DNA of 64,000 nucleotides from positions 2,976,001 to 3,040,000 of the forward strand of contig NZ_CP126740.1 of NCBI RefSeq assembly GCF_030246925.1, given 5' to 3'. The notes below the pieces were generated by a model. It was not told where the DNA came from, searched no databases, and was given only the letters and a program-made list of their open reading frames with translations. Positions 16,002 to 23,858 of this stretch are shown in pieces (position 1 is the stretch's first letter; each line of letters starts with the position of its first letter). A program made the position numbers and the translations under genes. Origin of the DNA: Microbacterium sp. zg-Y625. GTDB taxonomy: Bacteria > Actinomycetota > Actinomycetes > Actinomycetales > Microbacteriaceae.

Positions 16002-16825
16002 GCCTCGTCGGCACGGTCAGATCCGAGAAGACCAAGCAGTTCTCGACGTCGTCCTGGTGGATCCTCGCGATCGTGCTCGTCGTCTACGTCGGATCCACGG
16101 CCTCGGCGCTGGCGTTCTTCTTCGCCGCCTCGGCCACCGGCCAGCTGGGCGGAGCCGACGCCCCGCAGATGCCGGCCGAGACCCTGCCCCCGCTGCTCTA
16201 CAGCCTCGCCACGGCGATGGGGTACGTCTTTCCGCTCCTCATCGGCACGCTCATGGTGACCACCGAGATCCGCCACCAGACGCTCACCCCCACGTTCCTG
16301 GCGACCCCCCGTCGCGGCCGGGTGCTGGCGGCCAAGCTCATCGTGGGCGCTGCCCTCGGCCTGCTGTACGGCGTCATCGGCGTGCTGTCGTCGGTCGTCC
16401 CGTCGGCCGCGCTGCTGTCGGTTCAGGGGGTCGACACCCAGCTCGGCGAAAGCGACACCTGGGCGATGGTCGCGCGCATGCTCGCCGCGTTCGTGCTCTG
16501 GGTGTTCATCGGCATCGCGGTCGGCGCGCTCGTGCGCAACCAGATCGTCGCGATCGTCGGCGTGCTGGTCTTCACCCAGTTCGTGGAGCCCATCGCCCGC
16601 ACGCTCGTGCCGTTCGTCGAGGGCGCCGGTGACGTGGTGCGCTTCCTGCCCGGCGCGGCATCCGATGCCCTCGTCGGAGCGAGCCTGTACAACGCCGAGG
16701 CGATCATGGGGACGAGCGGCGGCGACACGCTCGAGTGGTGGGCGGGCGGCCTCGTGCTGCTCATCGTCGCCGCGGTGCTGCTGGTGCTGGCATACCTCTT
16801 CAGCTGGCGCCGCGACGTGGCCTGA
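15998..16825 (+). CDS. ABC-2 type transporter permease
   Basis: A 275-residue membrane protein with six hydrophobic segments. The N-terminal RSEKTKQFSTSSWWIL is the usual amphipathic start of ABC-2 permeases, followed by a long first loop and TTEIRHQTLTPTFLATPRRGRVLAAK between segments 2 and 3. It pairs with the ATPase just upstream. ABC-2 proteins of this kind export lipids, antibiotics or peptides; nothing nearby identifies the cargo. Confidence 0.85.
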   Translation: MSLVGTVRSEKTKQFSTSSWWILAIVLVVYVGSTASALAFFFAASATGQLGGADAPQMPAETLPPLLYSLATAMGYVFPLLIGTLMVTTEIRHQTLTPTFLATPRRGRVLAAKLIVGAALGLLYGVIGVLSSVVPSAALLSVQGVDTQLGESDTWAMVARMLAAFVLWVFIGIAVGALVRNQIVAIVGVLVFTQFVEPIARTLVPFVEGAGDVVRFLPGAASDALVGASLYNAEAIMGTSGGDTLEWWAGGLVLLIVAAVLLVLAYLFSWRRDVA

Positions 16826-16842
16826 CGCGGCGCCTTCGTCGT

Positions 16843-16882
16843 GCGGCCGCGAACTGCGGCCGCGAGCTGCGGGCCGCGAGCT
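16843..16882. repeat. Short tandem repeat, 13-14-bp unit x 3
   Basis: The unit GCGGCCGCGA(A/G)CT is present three times in a row between two convergent genes; the last copy gains one G. It overlaps the stop codon of the minus-strand gene. Slippage could shift that 3' end. Confidence 0.75.
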
Positions 16883-17372
16883 AGGCGGTGGCCGGCTTGG
16901 CTGCGGGCTTCGGCTTCGGGGCGCGGGCACGCGTCGGACGGGCGCTGTCGGCGGGCGCGGCCTCGGGCTGCGTCGAGATCGCCGCCGTGGCGAGCGTCAC
17001 GACGTCGGCCGGGTGCTCGCCGGCATCCACCTGCAGCGCCTGCACCAGCGCGAGGCCGTGGCGGGTCGTGAGCAGCACCCGCTGGAACTCGGGGTGTCCC
17101 TCGAGGTCGAGGACGACGCCGGGAAGGTGGCGTCGGACGACCACGAAGTCCACGCCGTTGACCGACTTCCACGTGCCGATCGCGACGACACCCGGGAACC
17201 GCGTGCCGGGGCTCTGGATGCCGCGCAGCCAGGTCCAGGGGTCGTCGATGAGCTGCACCTTGGCGATTGTCTCGCGTTCGACGATCACATTCCCCTTGCG
17301 GAATGCGAGGGCGCGCTCGGTGGCCGACAGCACCACTTCGAGGCGGGTCGAGTCCAGGAGCAGCGTCACCAT
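16881..17372 (-). CDS. Conserved hypothetical protein with basic Ala/Pro/Lys tail
   Basis: A 163-residue protein. Residues 1-100 look like a compact beta-rich domain (LLLDSTRLEVVLSATERALAF, WTWLRGIQSPGTRFPG, VVLDLEGHPEFQRVLL); the pattern vaguely recalls PH-like or lipid-binding folds but I cannot assign it. The tail from about 128 on is Ala/Pro-rich and then basic (RARAPKPKPAAKPA), a disordered, possibly nucleic-acid-binding end. No membrane segment. It is divergent from the FO synthase gene, sharing a 96-bp promoter region. Confidence 0.6.
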   Translation of the reverse strand: MVTLLLDSTRLEVVLSATERALAFRKGNVIVERETIAKVQLIDDPWTWLRGIQSPGTRFPGVVAIGTWKSVNGVDFVVVRRHLPGVVLDLEGHPEFQRVLLTTRHGLALVQALQVDAGEHPADVVTLATAAISTQPEAAPADSARPTRARAPKPKPAAKPATA

Positions 17373-17468
17373 GTGTTCCAGTCTGCCAGCGTCGCGGGCG
17401 GGGTTTGCTTACGGGACGGCAACGATCTGGTCGGGCCTTGCGAGCGCTGGCGGTGCAAGACTGGATCA

Positions 17469-20150
17469 GTGACCCTTGCGCAGCCCGCTCCCCCGGCGGC
17501 GACAGTCCATGACATCCTCGACAGGGCGGCCGACGGCGCCCTGCTCGATGCCGATGACGCCGAGATGCTGCTGCAGGCGTCGGGTGACGCGTTCGACCGA
17601 CTGCTCGACATCGCCGCGCGGCTGCGCGACGAGGGCCTGGCGGCATCCGGTCGGCCCGGTGTCATCACTTACTCCCGCAAGGTCTTCGTTCCCCTGACGA
17701 CGCTGTGCCGCGACCGCTGCCACTACTGCGTCTTCGTCGACACACCGGGCCAGCTGGCCGCCCAGCACAAGCCGCTGTACATGACCGAGGCGCAGGTGCT
17801 GTCGGTCGTCCGTCAGGGGCAGGCGCAGGGATGCAAGGAAGCGCTGCTCACCCTCGGCGACCGCCCCGAGGACCGCTGGCCCGCCGCGCGCGCCTGGCTC
17901 GACGACCACGGCTACTCCTCGACGCTGGATTACGTCGGCACGATGGCCCGGCTCATCACGGCCGAGACCGGCATGCTCGTGCACCTGAACCCGGGGGTCA
18001 TGGGCCACGACGAGATCCTCGCGCTGCGGCCGACCGCCCCCTCGATGGGCATGATGCTCGAGACGACCTCGACGCGCCTGTACACCGAACCCGGTCAGGT
18101 GCACTTCGGCTCGCCCGACAAGGACCCCGCCGTGCGACTGCGGGTCATCGACGATGTCGGCCGGGCGCGGGTGCCGTTCACCACCGGCATCCTCGTCGGA
18201 ATCGGCGAGACCCTGCGCGACCGGGCGGAATCGCTCGTGGCGCTCCGCGACGCGCACGCGCGGCACGGGCACGTGCAGGAGGTGATCGTGCAGAACTTCC
18301 GCGCGAAGCCGCGGACGGCGGCGCAGTCCGCGCCCGACGCGGGCCTGCGCGAATACGTCGCGGCCGTCGCCGTCGCCCGTCTGGTGCTCGGACCACGCAT
18401 GCGCGTGCAGGTGCCGCCGAACCTGTCGGATCCGACCGAGTTCGCGCTGCTGGTGCGGGCGGGCGCGGACGACTGGGGCGGGGTCTCGCCCGTCACCGCC
18501 GACCACGTCAACCCCGAGCGGCCCTGGCCGCACCTGGACGACCTGGCCCGCCGCACCGCCGAGCTCGGCTTCACGCTGCGCGAGCGGCTCACCGCCCACC
18601 CGGAGTACATCCACCGCGCCGACGAGTGGCTCGACCCCGCCATGCACGGGCCGGTCGCGGCGCTGGCCGACCCGGTTTCGGGGCTCGCGGCGGTCGCTTC
18701 TGCGGAGCCCGGCGTGCACAACGTCGGCAATCCCGGCGACAACGCGGCTGATGGTCCGGTTTCGGCGCCGTCCGGCCCGGATCGGCGACGTTCTGCACGC
18801 GCGGGCCGCGCGCACAACATCGGCGCTAACGTCGGCGCCGCGGGCGCCGCGGGCGCGGCGGCGGGGGCCGGGGTGCACAACACCGGCGCTACCGGCGGCG
18901 CGGGTTCGGGCGCGGCGGCCCGGGCCGGCGTGCACAACGTCGGCGATCCCCTCGACAACGCGGCTGGGGGTCCGGTTTCGGGGCCGTCCGGCCCGGATCG
19001 GCGACGTTCTGCACGCGCGAGCGCCGGCACCGCCACCATCGCCCGCCTCGCCGAGGAAGCGGCCGGCGACCCGCTGAGCCTCGGCGACGACGATTGGGAG
19101 CGGCTGCTGCTGGCCACGGGCGCCGACCTCGAGTCCGTCGTCGCGACGGCCGACGACGTTCGGCGGTACACCGTGGGCGAGGCGGTGAGCCTGGTGGTCA
19201 ACCGCAACCTCACCTCCAGCGGCTTCCGCTCCCGCGGCGCGGCGGCACCCGGCGAGTTCGACCTCGCCGACGTCGCGGCGATCGCACGCGACGCGGCCGA
19301 CCTCGGCGCGACGGAACTGTGCGTGCAGGGCCTGCTGCCGGCGACCGAGGACGCAGCCGCCTACCTCGACATCGCCCGCGCCGTGAAGGCGGCCGCCCCC
19401 GGGATCCACCTGCACGCCTACCGCCCGCAGGATGTGTGGGACCTCGCCGACCGCGGCGGCCTGGGCCTCGACGACGCCCTGGCGGCGCTGCGCGACGCCG
19501 GTGTCGACACGGTTCCCGGCACCGGTGTGAAGGTCGCCGCCGAGCGGGTGCGCGCCGCCCTCTTCCCCACCGACCTTGAGGTCGACCGCTGGATCGAGGG
19601 CATCTCGGCCGCGCATCGCCACGGCTTCCGCTCCACGAGCGTGCTGTTCTACGGGCACGTCGAGACCGCCGCCGAGCGCGTCGCTCACCTGCGACTCCTC
19701 CGCCGCCTGCAGGATGCCGCGACCGCCGCCCGCGCCGGAGGCGGCTTCACCGAGTTCGTTCCCATTCCGCTGCCCGGAACCGCCGGCGGCGTGCCGCTCG
19801 TGCCCGGGCGTACGCCCATCGACGAGCACCGCGCCATGGTCGCGGTGGCGCGGCTGGCGCTCAACGGATCGATCCCGCACATCCAGGTGCCGTGGCCTCG
19901 GCTCGGGCGGGAAGCCGTCGCCGTGCTCTTGCGCGCCGGCGCCGACGACCTGGGCGGGACGCTGCTCGACGGTCGCGTGCGCCCGGACACCGGCATCGAG
20001 CACGGGCAGGAGCTGCCGGCATCCGAGGCGGCACGCATGGCCGCGCGGCTGATGCGGCCGTTCCGGCTGCGCACCACCGACTACGGCACCCCGATGCCCA
20101 CCGCGACGCCCGCCACCGCCGCCCCGCCCACACCGGCGAGCACCCCGTGA
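17469..20150 (+). CDS. cofGH: FO synthase, fused CofG and CofH halves (CofH half lacks the radical-SAM cysteines)
   Basis: An 893-residue fusion for making the deazaflavin FO, precursor of coenzyme F420. The CofG half (about 1-400) has an intact radical-SAM motif C80-x3-C84-x2-C87 (CRDRCHYC). The CofH half (about 515-880) keeps the family landmarks: NRN at 578-580, CVQGLLP, SVLFYGHVET, GGFTEFVPIPLPGT, IPHIQVPW and GADDLGGTL. After NRN, where CofH normally has its C-x3-C-x2-C, the sequence is LTSSGFRSRGAAAPGEF, with no cysteine and about a dozen residues shorter. The half is otherwise open and uninterrupted. The linker between the halves (about 415-520) is built from repeated HNVG-containing segments that correspond to 85-bp palindromic DNA repeats. 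GTG start at 17469; the stop overlaps the next gene (GTGA). First of four co-directional, overlapping F420-locus genes. Confidence 0.88.
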   Translation: MTLAQPAPPAATVHDILDRAADGALLDADDAEMLLQASGDAFDRLLDIAARLRDEGLAASGRPGVITYSRKVFVPLTTLCRDRCHYCVFVDTPGQLAAQHKPLYMTEAQVLSVVRQGQAQGCKEALLTLGDRPEDRWPAARAWLDDHGYSSTLDYVGTMARLITAETGMLVHLNPGVMGHDEILALRPTAPSMGMMLETTSTRLYTEPGQVHFGSPDKDPAVRLRVIDDVGRARVPFTTGILVGIGETLRDRAESLVALRDAHARHGHVQEVIVQNFRAKPRTAAQSAPDAGLREYVAAVAVARLVLGPRMRVQVPPNLSDPTEFALLVRAGADDWGGVSPVTADHVNPERPWPHLDDLARRTAELGFTLRERLTAHPEYIHRADEWLDPAMHGPVAALADPVSGLAAVASAEPGVHNVGNPGDNAADGPVSAPSGPDRRRSARAGRAHNIGANVGAAGAAGAAAGAGVHNTGATGGAGSGAAARAGVHNVGDPLDNAAGGPVSGPSGPDRRRSARASAGTATIARLAEEAAGDPLSLGDDDWERLLLATGADLESVVATADDVRRYTVGEAVSLVVNRNLTSSGFRSRGAAAPGEFDLADVAAIARDAADLGATELCVQGLLPATEDAAAYLDIARAVKAAAPGIHLHAYRPQDVWDLADRGGLGLDDALAALRDAGVDTVPGTGVKVAAERVRAALFPTDLEVDRWIEGISAAHRHGFRSTSVLFYGHVETAAERVAHLRLLRRLQDAATAARAGGGFTEFVPIPLPGTAGGVPLVPGRTPIDEHRAMVAVARLALNGSIPHIQVPWPRLGREAVAVLLRAGADDLGGTLLDGRVRPDTGIEHGQELPASEAARMAARLMRPFRLRTTDYGTPMPTATPATAAPPTPASTP
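18714..18798. repeat. 85-bp palindromic repeat, copy 1, inside cofGH
   Basis: Begins with GTGCACAACGTCGGCAATCC and ends with GGATCGGCGACGTTCTGCAC, which are near-perfect terminal inverted repeats of each other. It is read in frame as part of the linker between the CofG and CofH halves. About 94% identical to the copy at 18930-19014. Confidence 0.85.
18930..19014. repeat. 85-bp palindromic repeat, copy 2, inside cofGH
   Basis: Same element as at 18714, same orientation, 216 bp further on (72 codons, so the reading frame is kept). Between the two copies lie two degenerate half-elements that start GCGCACAACATCGGC (about 18810) and GTGCACAACACCGGC (about 18873). Confidence 0.85.
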
Positions 20151-21634
20151 CCGAACACGTCGAGGTCGCCGTCGTCGGCGCGGGCTTCGCCGGCCTCGGC
20201 ATGGCGATCGCGCTCCGCCGCGCGGGCCGCGAATCGTTCGTGATCCTCGAGCGGGCGGCATCCGTCGGCGGCACGTGGCGCGACAACACCTACCCCGGCG
20301 TCGCCTGCGACGTGCCCTCGCACCTCTACGGCTTCGCCACCCACCCCAATCCGGACTGGTCGGGGCTCTACGCGACCGGCGCCGAGATCCGCAGATACCT
20401 CGAACGGGTCGCCGCGGCCGAACACCTCGGCGAGCGCCTGCGCCTGCGCACGCCGCTGCTGTCGGCGCGGTGGGATGCCACGACCGCGCGCTGGACGCTC
20501 GACACCGGATCCGGCCCGCTCACCGCCGACGCCCTCGTGCTGGCCTGCGGCCGGCTCACCGAGCCGTCGATCCCCGAGATCCCGGGGCTCGAGCAGTTCG
20601 CCGGGCCCATCTTCCACTCCGCGCGCTGGGATCACGGCGCCGACCTCGCGGGCGCGCACGTCGCCGTCGTCGGCACGGGAGCCAGTGCGGTGCAGCTGGT
20701 GCCGCGGCTGGCCGACGTCGCCGGGCACGTGACGCTGTTCCAGCGCACCCCCGCCTGGATCGTGCCGCGCGGCGAGCGCCGGTATGACGACACCGAGCGG
20801 GAGCGCTTCGCCGCCCACCCCGAGGAGCTCGCCGCGCTCCGCGCCGCCCTGTACGTCGAGGGCGAGGCCCGGTACGCCTCGCGGTCGGGCGACGCCGCGG
20901 CATCCGCAGCCGCACGTGAGGCCGCGCTCACACACCTGGCGGCGCAGGTCGCCGACCCGGCGCTGCGCGCAGCCCTCACCCCCGACTACGCGTTCGGGTG
21001 CAAGCGCGTGCTGCTCTCGGACGAGTTCTACCCCGCCGTCGCCTCCCCCGCGGTCACCCTCGAGCCCTCGGCCCTGACCGCGGTCGACGGCGGCGAGCTG
21101 GTCGCGGCATCCGGCGCCCGCCACCGCGTCGACGCCCTCGTGCTCGCCACCGGGTTCGTTTCACAGCGCCAGCCCTACGCCGACCTCGTCACCGGCGAGC
21201 ACGGCCAGACCCTCGCCGAGCACTGGGCCACGGGCATGACGTCCTTCGCGTCGACGGTCGTCGCCGGGTTCCCGAACCTCTTCGTGCTCGACGGCCCGAA
21301 CGCCTCGCTCGGGCACAACTCCGCGGTGCTCATGCTCGAGGAACAGGCCGCGTACACCGTACGCGCCCTCGCGCGCCGCGGCGCCTTCCCGAACGGCGTG
21401 CTGCGCGTGCACCCGGATGCCGAGGCCGACTACACCGCCGAGATCGCCCGCGCCGCCCGAACGACCCCCTGGCTGACCGGCGGATGCCACAACTGGTACG
21501 TCGACCGTGGCAGGCTGACGCTGCTGTGGCCGGGCACCGTCGACGCGTTCCGCGCGCGGCTCGCCCGCGCCGACGGGTCCGAATTCACGACCACCCCCGC
21601 CCGCACCGGCGGGGACGACAGGAGATCCACATGA
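20147..21634 (+). CDS. Flavin-containing (Baeyer-Villiger-like) monooxygenase
   Basis: A 495-residue FAD/NADPH enzyme. The FAD site is VVGAGFAGLGMAIAL with ERAASVGGTWRDNTYPGVACD, the NADPH site is VAVVGTGASAVQL, and the linker FHSARWDH is the place of the FxGxxxHxxxW-type motif, although the exact fingerprint is altered. LATGF occurs near the C-terminus. It inserts oxygen into ketones or oxidises heteroatoms (family knowledge). Its GTG overlaps the cofGH stop and its stop overlaps fgd, so it is firmly inside the F420 operon, although its own cofactors are FAD and NADPH. It may use NADPH or a product linked to F420 metabolism (inference). Confidence 0.85.
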   Translation: MTEHVEVAVVGAGFAGLGMAIALRRAGRESFVILERAASVGGTWRDNTYPGVACDVPSHLYGFATHPNPDWSGLYATGAEIRRYLERVAAAEHLGERLRLRTPLLSARWDATTARWTLDTGSGPLTADALVLACGRLTEPSIPEIPGLEQFAGPIFHSARWDHGADLAGAHVAVVGTGASAVQLVPRLADVAGHVTLFQRTPAWIVPRGERRYDDTERERFAAHPEELAALRAALYVEGEARYASRSGDAAASAAAREAALTHLAAQVADPALRAALTPDYAFGCKRVLLSDEFYPAVASPAVTLEPSALTAVDGGELVAASGARHRVDALVLATGFVSQRQPYADLVTGEHGQTLAEHWATGMTSFASTVVAGFPNLFVLDGPNASLGHNSAVLMLEEQAAYTVRALARRGAFPNGVLRVHPDAEADYTAEIARAARTTPWLTGGCHNWYVDRGRLTLLWPGTVDAFRARLARADGSEFTTTPARTGGDDRRST

Positions 21635-22644
21635 CCCTTCCGCTCCGCCTCGGGTACAAGGCGTCGGCCGAGCAGTTCGGCCCGTCGCAGCTCGCCGACT
21701 TCGCCGTACTGGCCGAGGAGGTCGGCTTCGACTCGGTGTTCATCTCCGACCACTTCCAGCCCTGGATGCACGAAGGCGGCCACGCCCCCGCTGCCCTGCC
21801 GTGGCTCGGCGCGGTAGGCGCTCGCACCTCGCGGGTGCTGCTGGGGACCTCGGTGCTGACGCCCACCTTCCGCTACCACCCGGCCGTCGTCGCGCAGGCG
21901 TTCGCCACACTCGGGGTGATGTTCCCGGGGCGCATGATCCTCGGAGTCGGCACCGGCGAGGCGTTGAACGAGGTCACTCTCGGACTGGACTGGCCCGACC
22001 CGCCCGAGCGCTTCCAGCGCATGAAGGAGGCCATCACGCTCATCCGCGAGCTGTGGACGAACGACCGGGTGACGTTCGAGGGCAACTTCTGGAGTGTGAA
22101 GGATGCCACCGTCTACGACCGTCCCGACCAGCCGGTGCCGATCTACATCGGGGCCTCGGGACCGGCCGCGACCCGCCTGGCGGGGCGCATGGCCGACGGC
22201 TGGATCACCACGAGCGGCAAAGACCCCGCGCTGTACACCGACAAGCTGCTGCCGGCGCTGGAGGAGGGCCTCGAGAAGGGCGGCCGCTCCGCCGACGACG
22301 TCGACACGCTCATCGAGGTGAAGGTGTCGTTCGCCGAGACCCGGCAGGAGGCGCTGGAGAAGACCCGCTTCTGGGCGCCGCTCGCGCTGTCGCCGGAAGA
22401 GAAGACCGGCATCCACGACCCCATCGAGATGCAGCGGCGGGCCGACGAGCTGCCGATCGAGCGTGCGGCGTCACGGTTCATCGTCTCCACCGATCCGGAC
22501 GAGCACGTCGAGCAGATCGCCCGGTACGTCGACCTCGGCTTCCGTCACCTGGTGTTCCACGACCCCGGTCACGACCAGGAGACGTTCCTGCGCACCTACG
22601 GCACCGAGATCCTGCCGCGCCTGCGGGCCCGGTTCGGTCAGTGA
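21631..22644 (+). CDS. fgd: F420-dependent glucose-6-phosphate dehydrogenase
   Basis: A 337-residue luciferase-like TIM barrel, close in length and sequence to mycobacterial FGD. The conserved LGYKASAEQF start, SDHFQPW (residues 39-45, with the F420-contacting Asp/His/Trp), TSVLTPTFRYHPAVVAQAFAT, GVGTGEALNE (active-site Glu) and DDPIEM-like NTRFWAPL region are present. It oxidises glucose-6-phosphate to the lactone and reduces F420. ATG at 21631 with AGGAGATC upstream; ATGA overlap with the monooxygenase gene. Its presence shows that the host makes and reduces F420. Confidence 0.93.
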   Translation: MTLPLRLGYKASAEQFGPSQLADFAVLAEEVGFDSVFISDHFQPWMHEGGHAPAALPWLGAVGARTSRVLLGTSVLTPTFRYHPAVVAQAFATLGVMFPGRMILGVGTGEALNEVTLGLDWPDPPERFQRMKEAITLIRELWTNDRVTFEGNFWSVKDATVYDRPDQPVPIYIGASGPAATRLAGRMADGWITTSGKDPALYTDKLLPALEEGLEKGGRSADDVDTLIEVKVSFAETRQEALEKTRFWAPLALSPEEKTGIHDPIEMQRRADELPIERAASRFIVSTDPDEHVEQIARYVDLGFRHLVFHDPGHDQETFLRTYGTEILPRLRARFGQ

Positions 22645-23813
22645 CGATCGGTTCGCCGGGCAAGCGCGTCGGGATGGCGGACGAGGGCGGGCGCGACGGC
22701 GGCTGGGTCGTCGTGATCCCGGTCAAGCCGCCGGTCGAGGGCAAGTCGCGTCTCGCCGCGCCGGGCCTCGACCGCGTGGCCCTCGCCCGCGCGATCGCGC
22801 GGGACACGATCGACGCCGCCGCGCAGGCTCCCGGCGTCGCGCGGGTCGTGGTGGTCACCGCCGACCCGGATCTGGCGGCGACAGTACCCTCGGCGCCCGC
22901 TGCCGCGCCGGTCTCGGTCGTCGCCGACCCGGGCGAGGGACTGAACTCGGCCATCGCGGCCGGCGCGGCCGGAGCTGACGGCCACCCGCGGGCCGCGCTG
23001 CTGGGCGACCTGCCGGCGCTGCAACCGGCCGACCTCGGCCAGGCGCTGCGTCAGGCCGCGCGACGGCCCACCGCCGTCATGCCGGATGCCGAAGGCACCG
23101 GGTCGACCCTCCTCACCGCCGCGGCGGGCGTGCCGTGGCGCTCGTCGTTCGGCGCGGACTCGTTCGCCCGTCACCGCGCGCAGGGCGCGGAGCCGCTGGA
23201 CGCTCCCGCGGCATCCGGGCTGCGCCGCGACATCGACACCGCCGGGCAGCTGCAGCAGGTGTCCGAGCTCGGCCTCGGGCCGCGCACGACGGCGCTGCTG
23301 CGCGCGGCGGGCGCCGGCGGCACGGCTCCGGCGCCGACAGCGCGGCTGCGGCTTCGCGAGATGCGCCCGGACGACCTCGACGACATGGCGACGCTCCTGG
23401 GCGACCCCGACGTGATGCGGTACTACCCCGCGCCGCGCACCCGCGAGCAGGCGGCGGAGTGGATCGCCCGCAGCATGCTCCGCTACCGCAACGACGCACT
23501 GGGGCTGTGGATCGTCGAGGATGCCGAGGGCCGCTTCGTCGGCGACTGCGGACTGACCTGGCAGCCCCTGGGCGCCCGGCTGGTGCTGGAGGTCGGCTAC
23601 CACGTGACCCCGCCGCTGCAGGGCCGCGGCTACGCCGCCGAGGCGGCCGCCGCCTGCCGCGACCATGCCCGGTCGCTCGGTTTCTCCGAGTTGCGCGCCC
23701 TCGTGCATCCGGACAACGCTGCGTCGACGCGCGTGGCGCAGAAGACCGGCATGCACCGGGATGCCGCTGAATCGGAGTCCGCCGGCATCACCGTCATGCG
23801 CATGGCGCTGTAG
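22641..23813 (+). CDS. cofC: CofC (2-phospho-L-lactate/PEP guanylyltransferase) fused to a GNAT acetyltransferase
   Basis: A 390-residue two-domain protein. Residues about 20-215 are CofC: VVVIPVKPPVEGKSRLAAP (nucleotide-binding loop), ADPGEGLNSAIAAG, LGDLPALQPADL and MPDAEGTGSTLLTA, with RRDIDTAGQL near its end. It activates 2-phospholactate or phosphoenolpyruvate with GTP for F420 assembly. Residues about 233-390 are a RimJ/RimL-like GNAT: LRLREMRPDDLDDMATLL, VGYHVTPPLQGRGYAAEAA (acetyl-CoA loop) and HPDNAASTRVAQKTG. No stop or restart lies between the two. GTG at 22641 overlaps the fgd stop. The GNAT partner substrate is unknown. Confidence 0.88.
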   Translation: MTIGSPGKRVGMADEGGRDGGWVVVIPVKPPVEGKSRLAAPGLDRVALARAIARDTIDAAAQAPGVARVVVVTADPDLAATVPSAPAAAPVSVVADPGEGLNSAIAAGAAGADGHPRAALLGDLPALQPADLGQALRQAARRPTAVMPDAEGTGSTLLTAAAGVPWRSSFGADSFARHRAQGAEPLDAPAASGLRRDIDTAGQLQQVSELGLGPRTTALLRAAGAGGTAPAPTARLRLREMRPDDLDDMATLLGDPDVMRYYPAPRTREQAAEWIARSMLRYRNDALGLWIVEDAEGRFVGDCGLTWQPLGARLVLEVGYHVTPPLQGRGYAAEAAAACRDHARSLGFSELRALVHPDNAASTRVAQKTGMHRDAAESESAGITVMRMAL

Positions 23814-23858
23814 CCTCAGCGCACGGCGGGCAGCGGACGGCGGACGAGCGCCGCGGGG

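Noticed and set aside
17373..17468. Leaderless promoters for cofGH and the divergent hypothetical gene
   Set aside because: The boxes at the right spacing (AAGACT, CAGACT) lack the leading T of TANNNT. Possible but too weak to list as features.
18714..19014. CRISPR-like array
   Set aside because: Repeats are few, unequal, lie inside an open coding frame, and have no regular spacers or cas genes. They fit palindromic dispersed elements.
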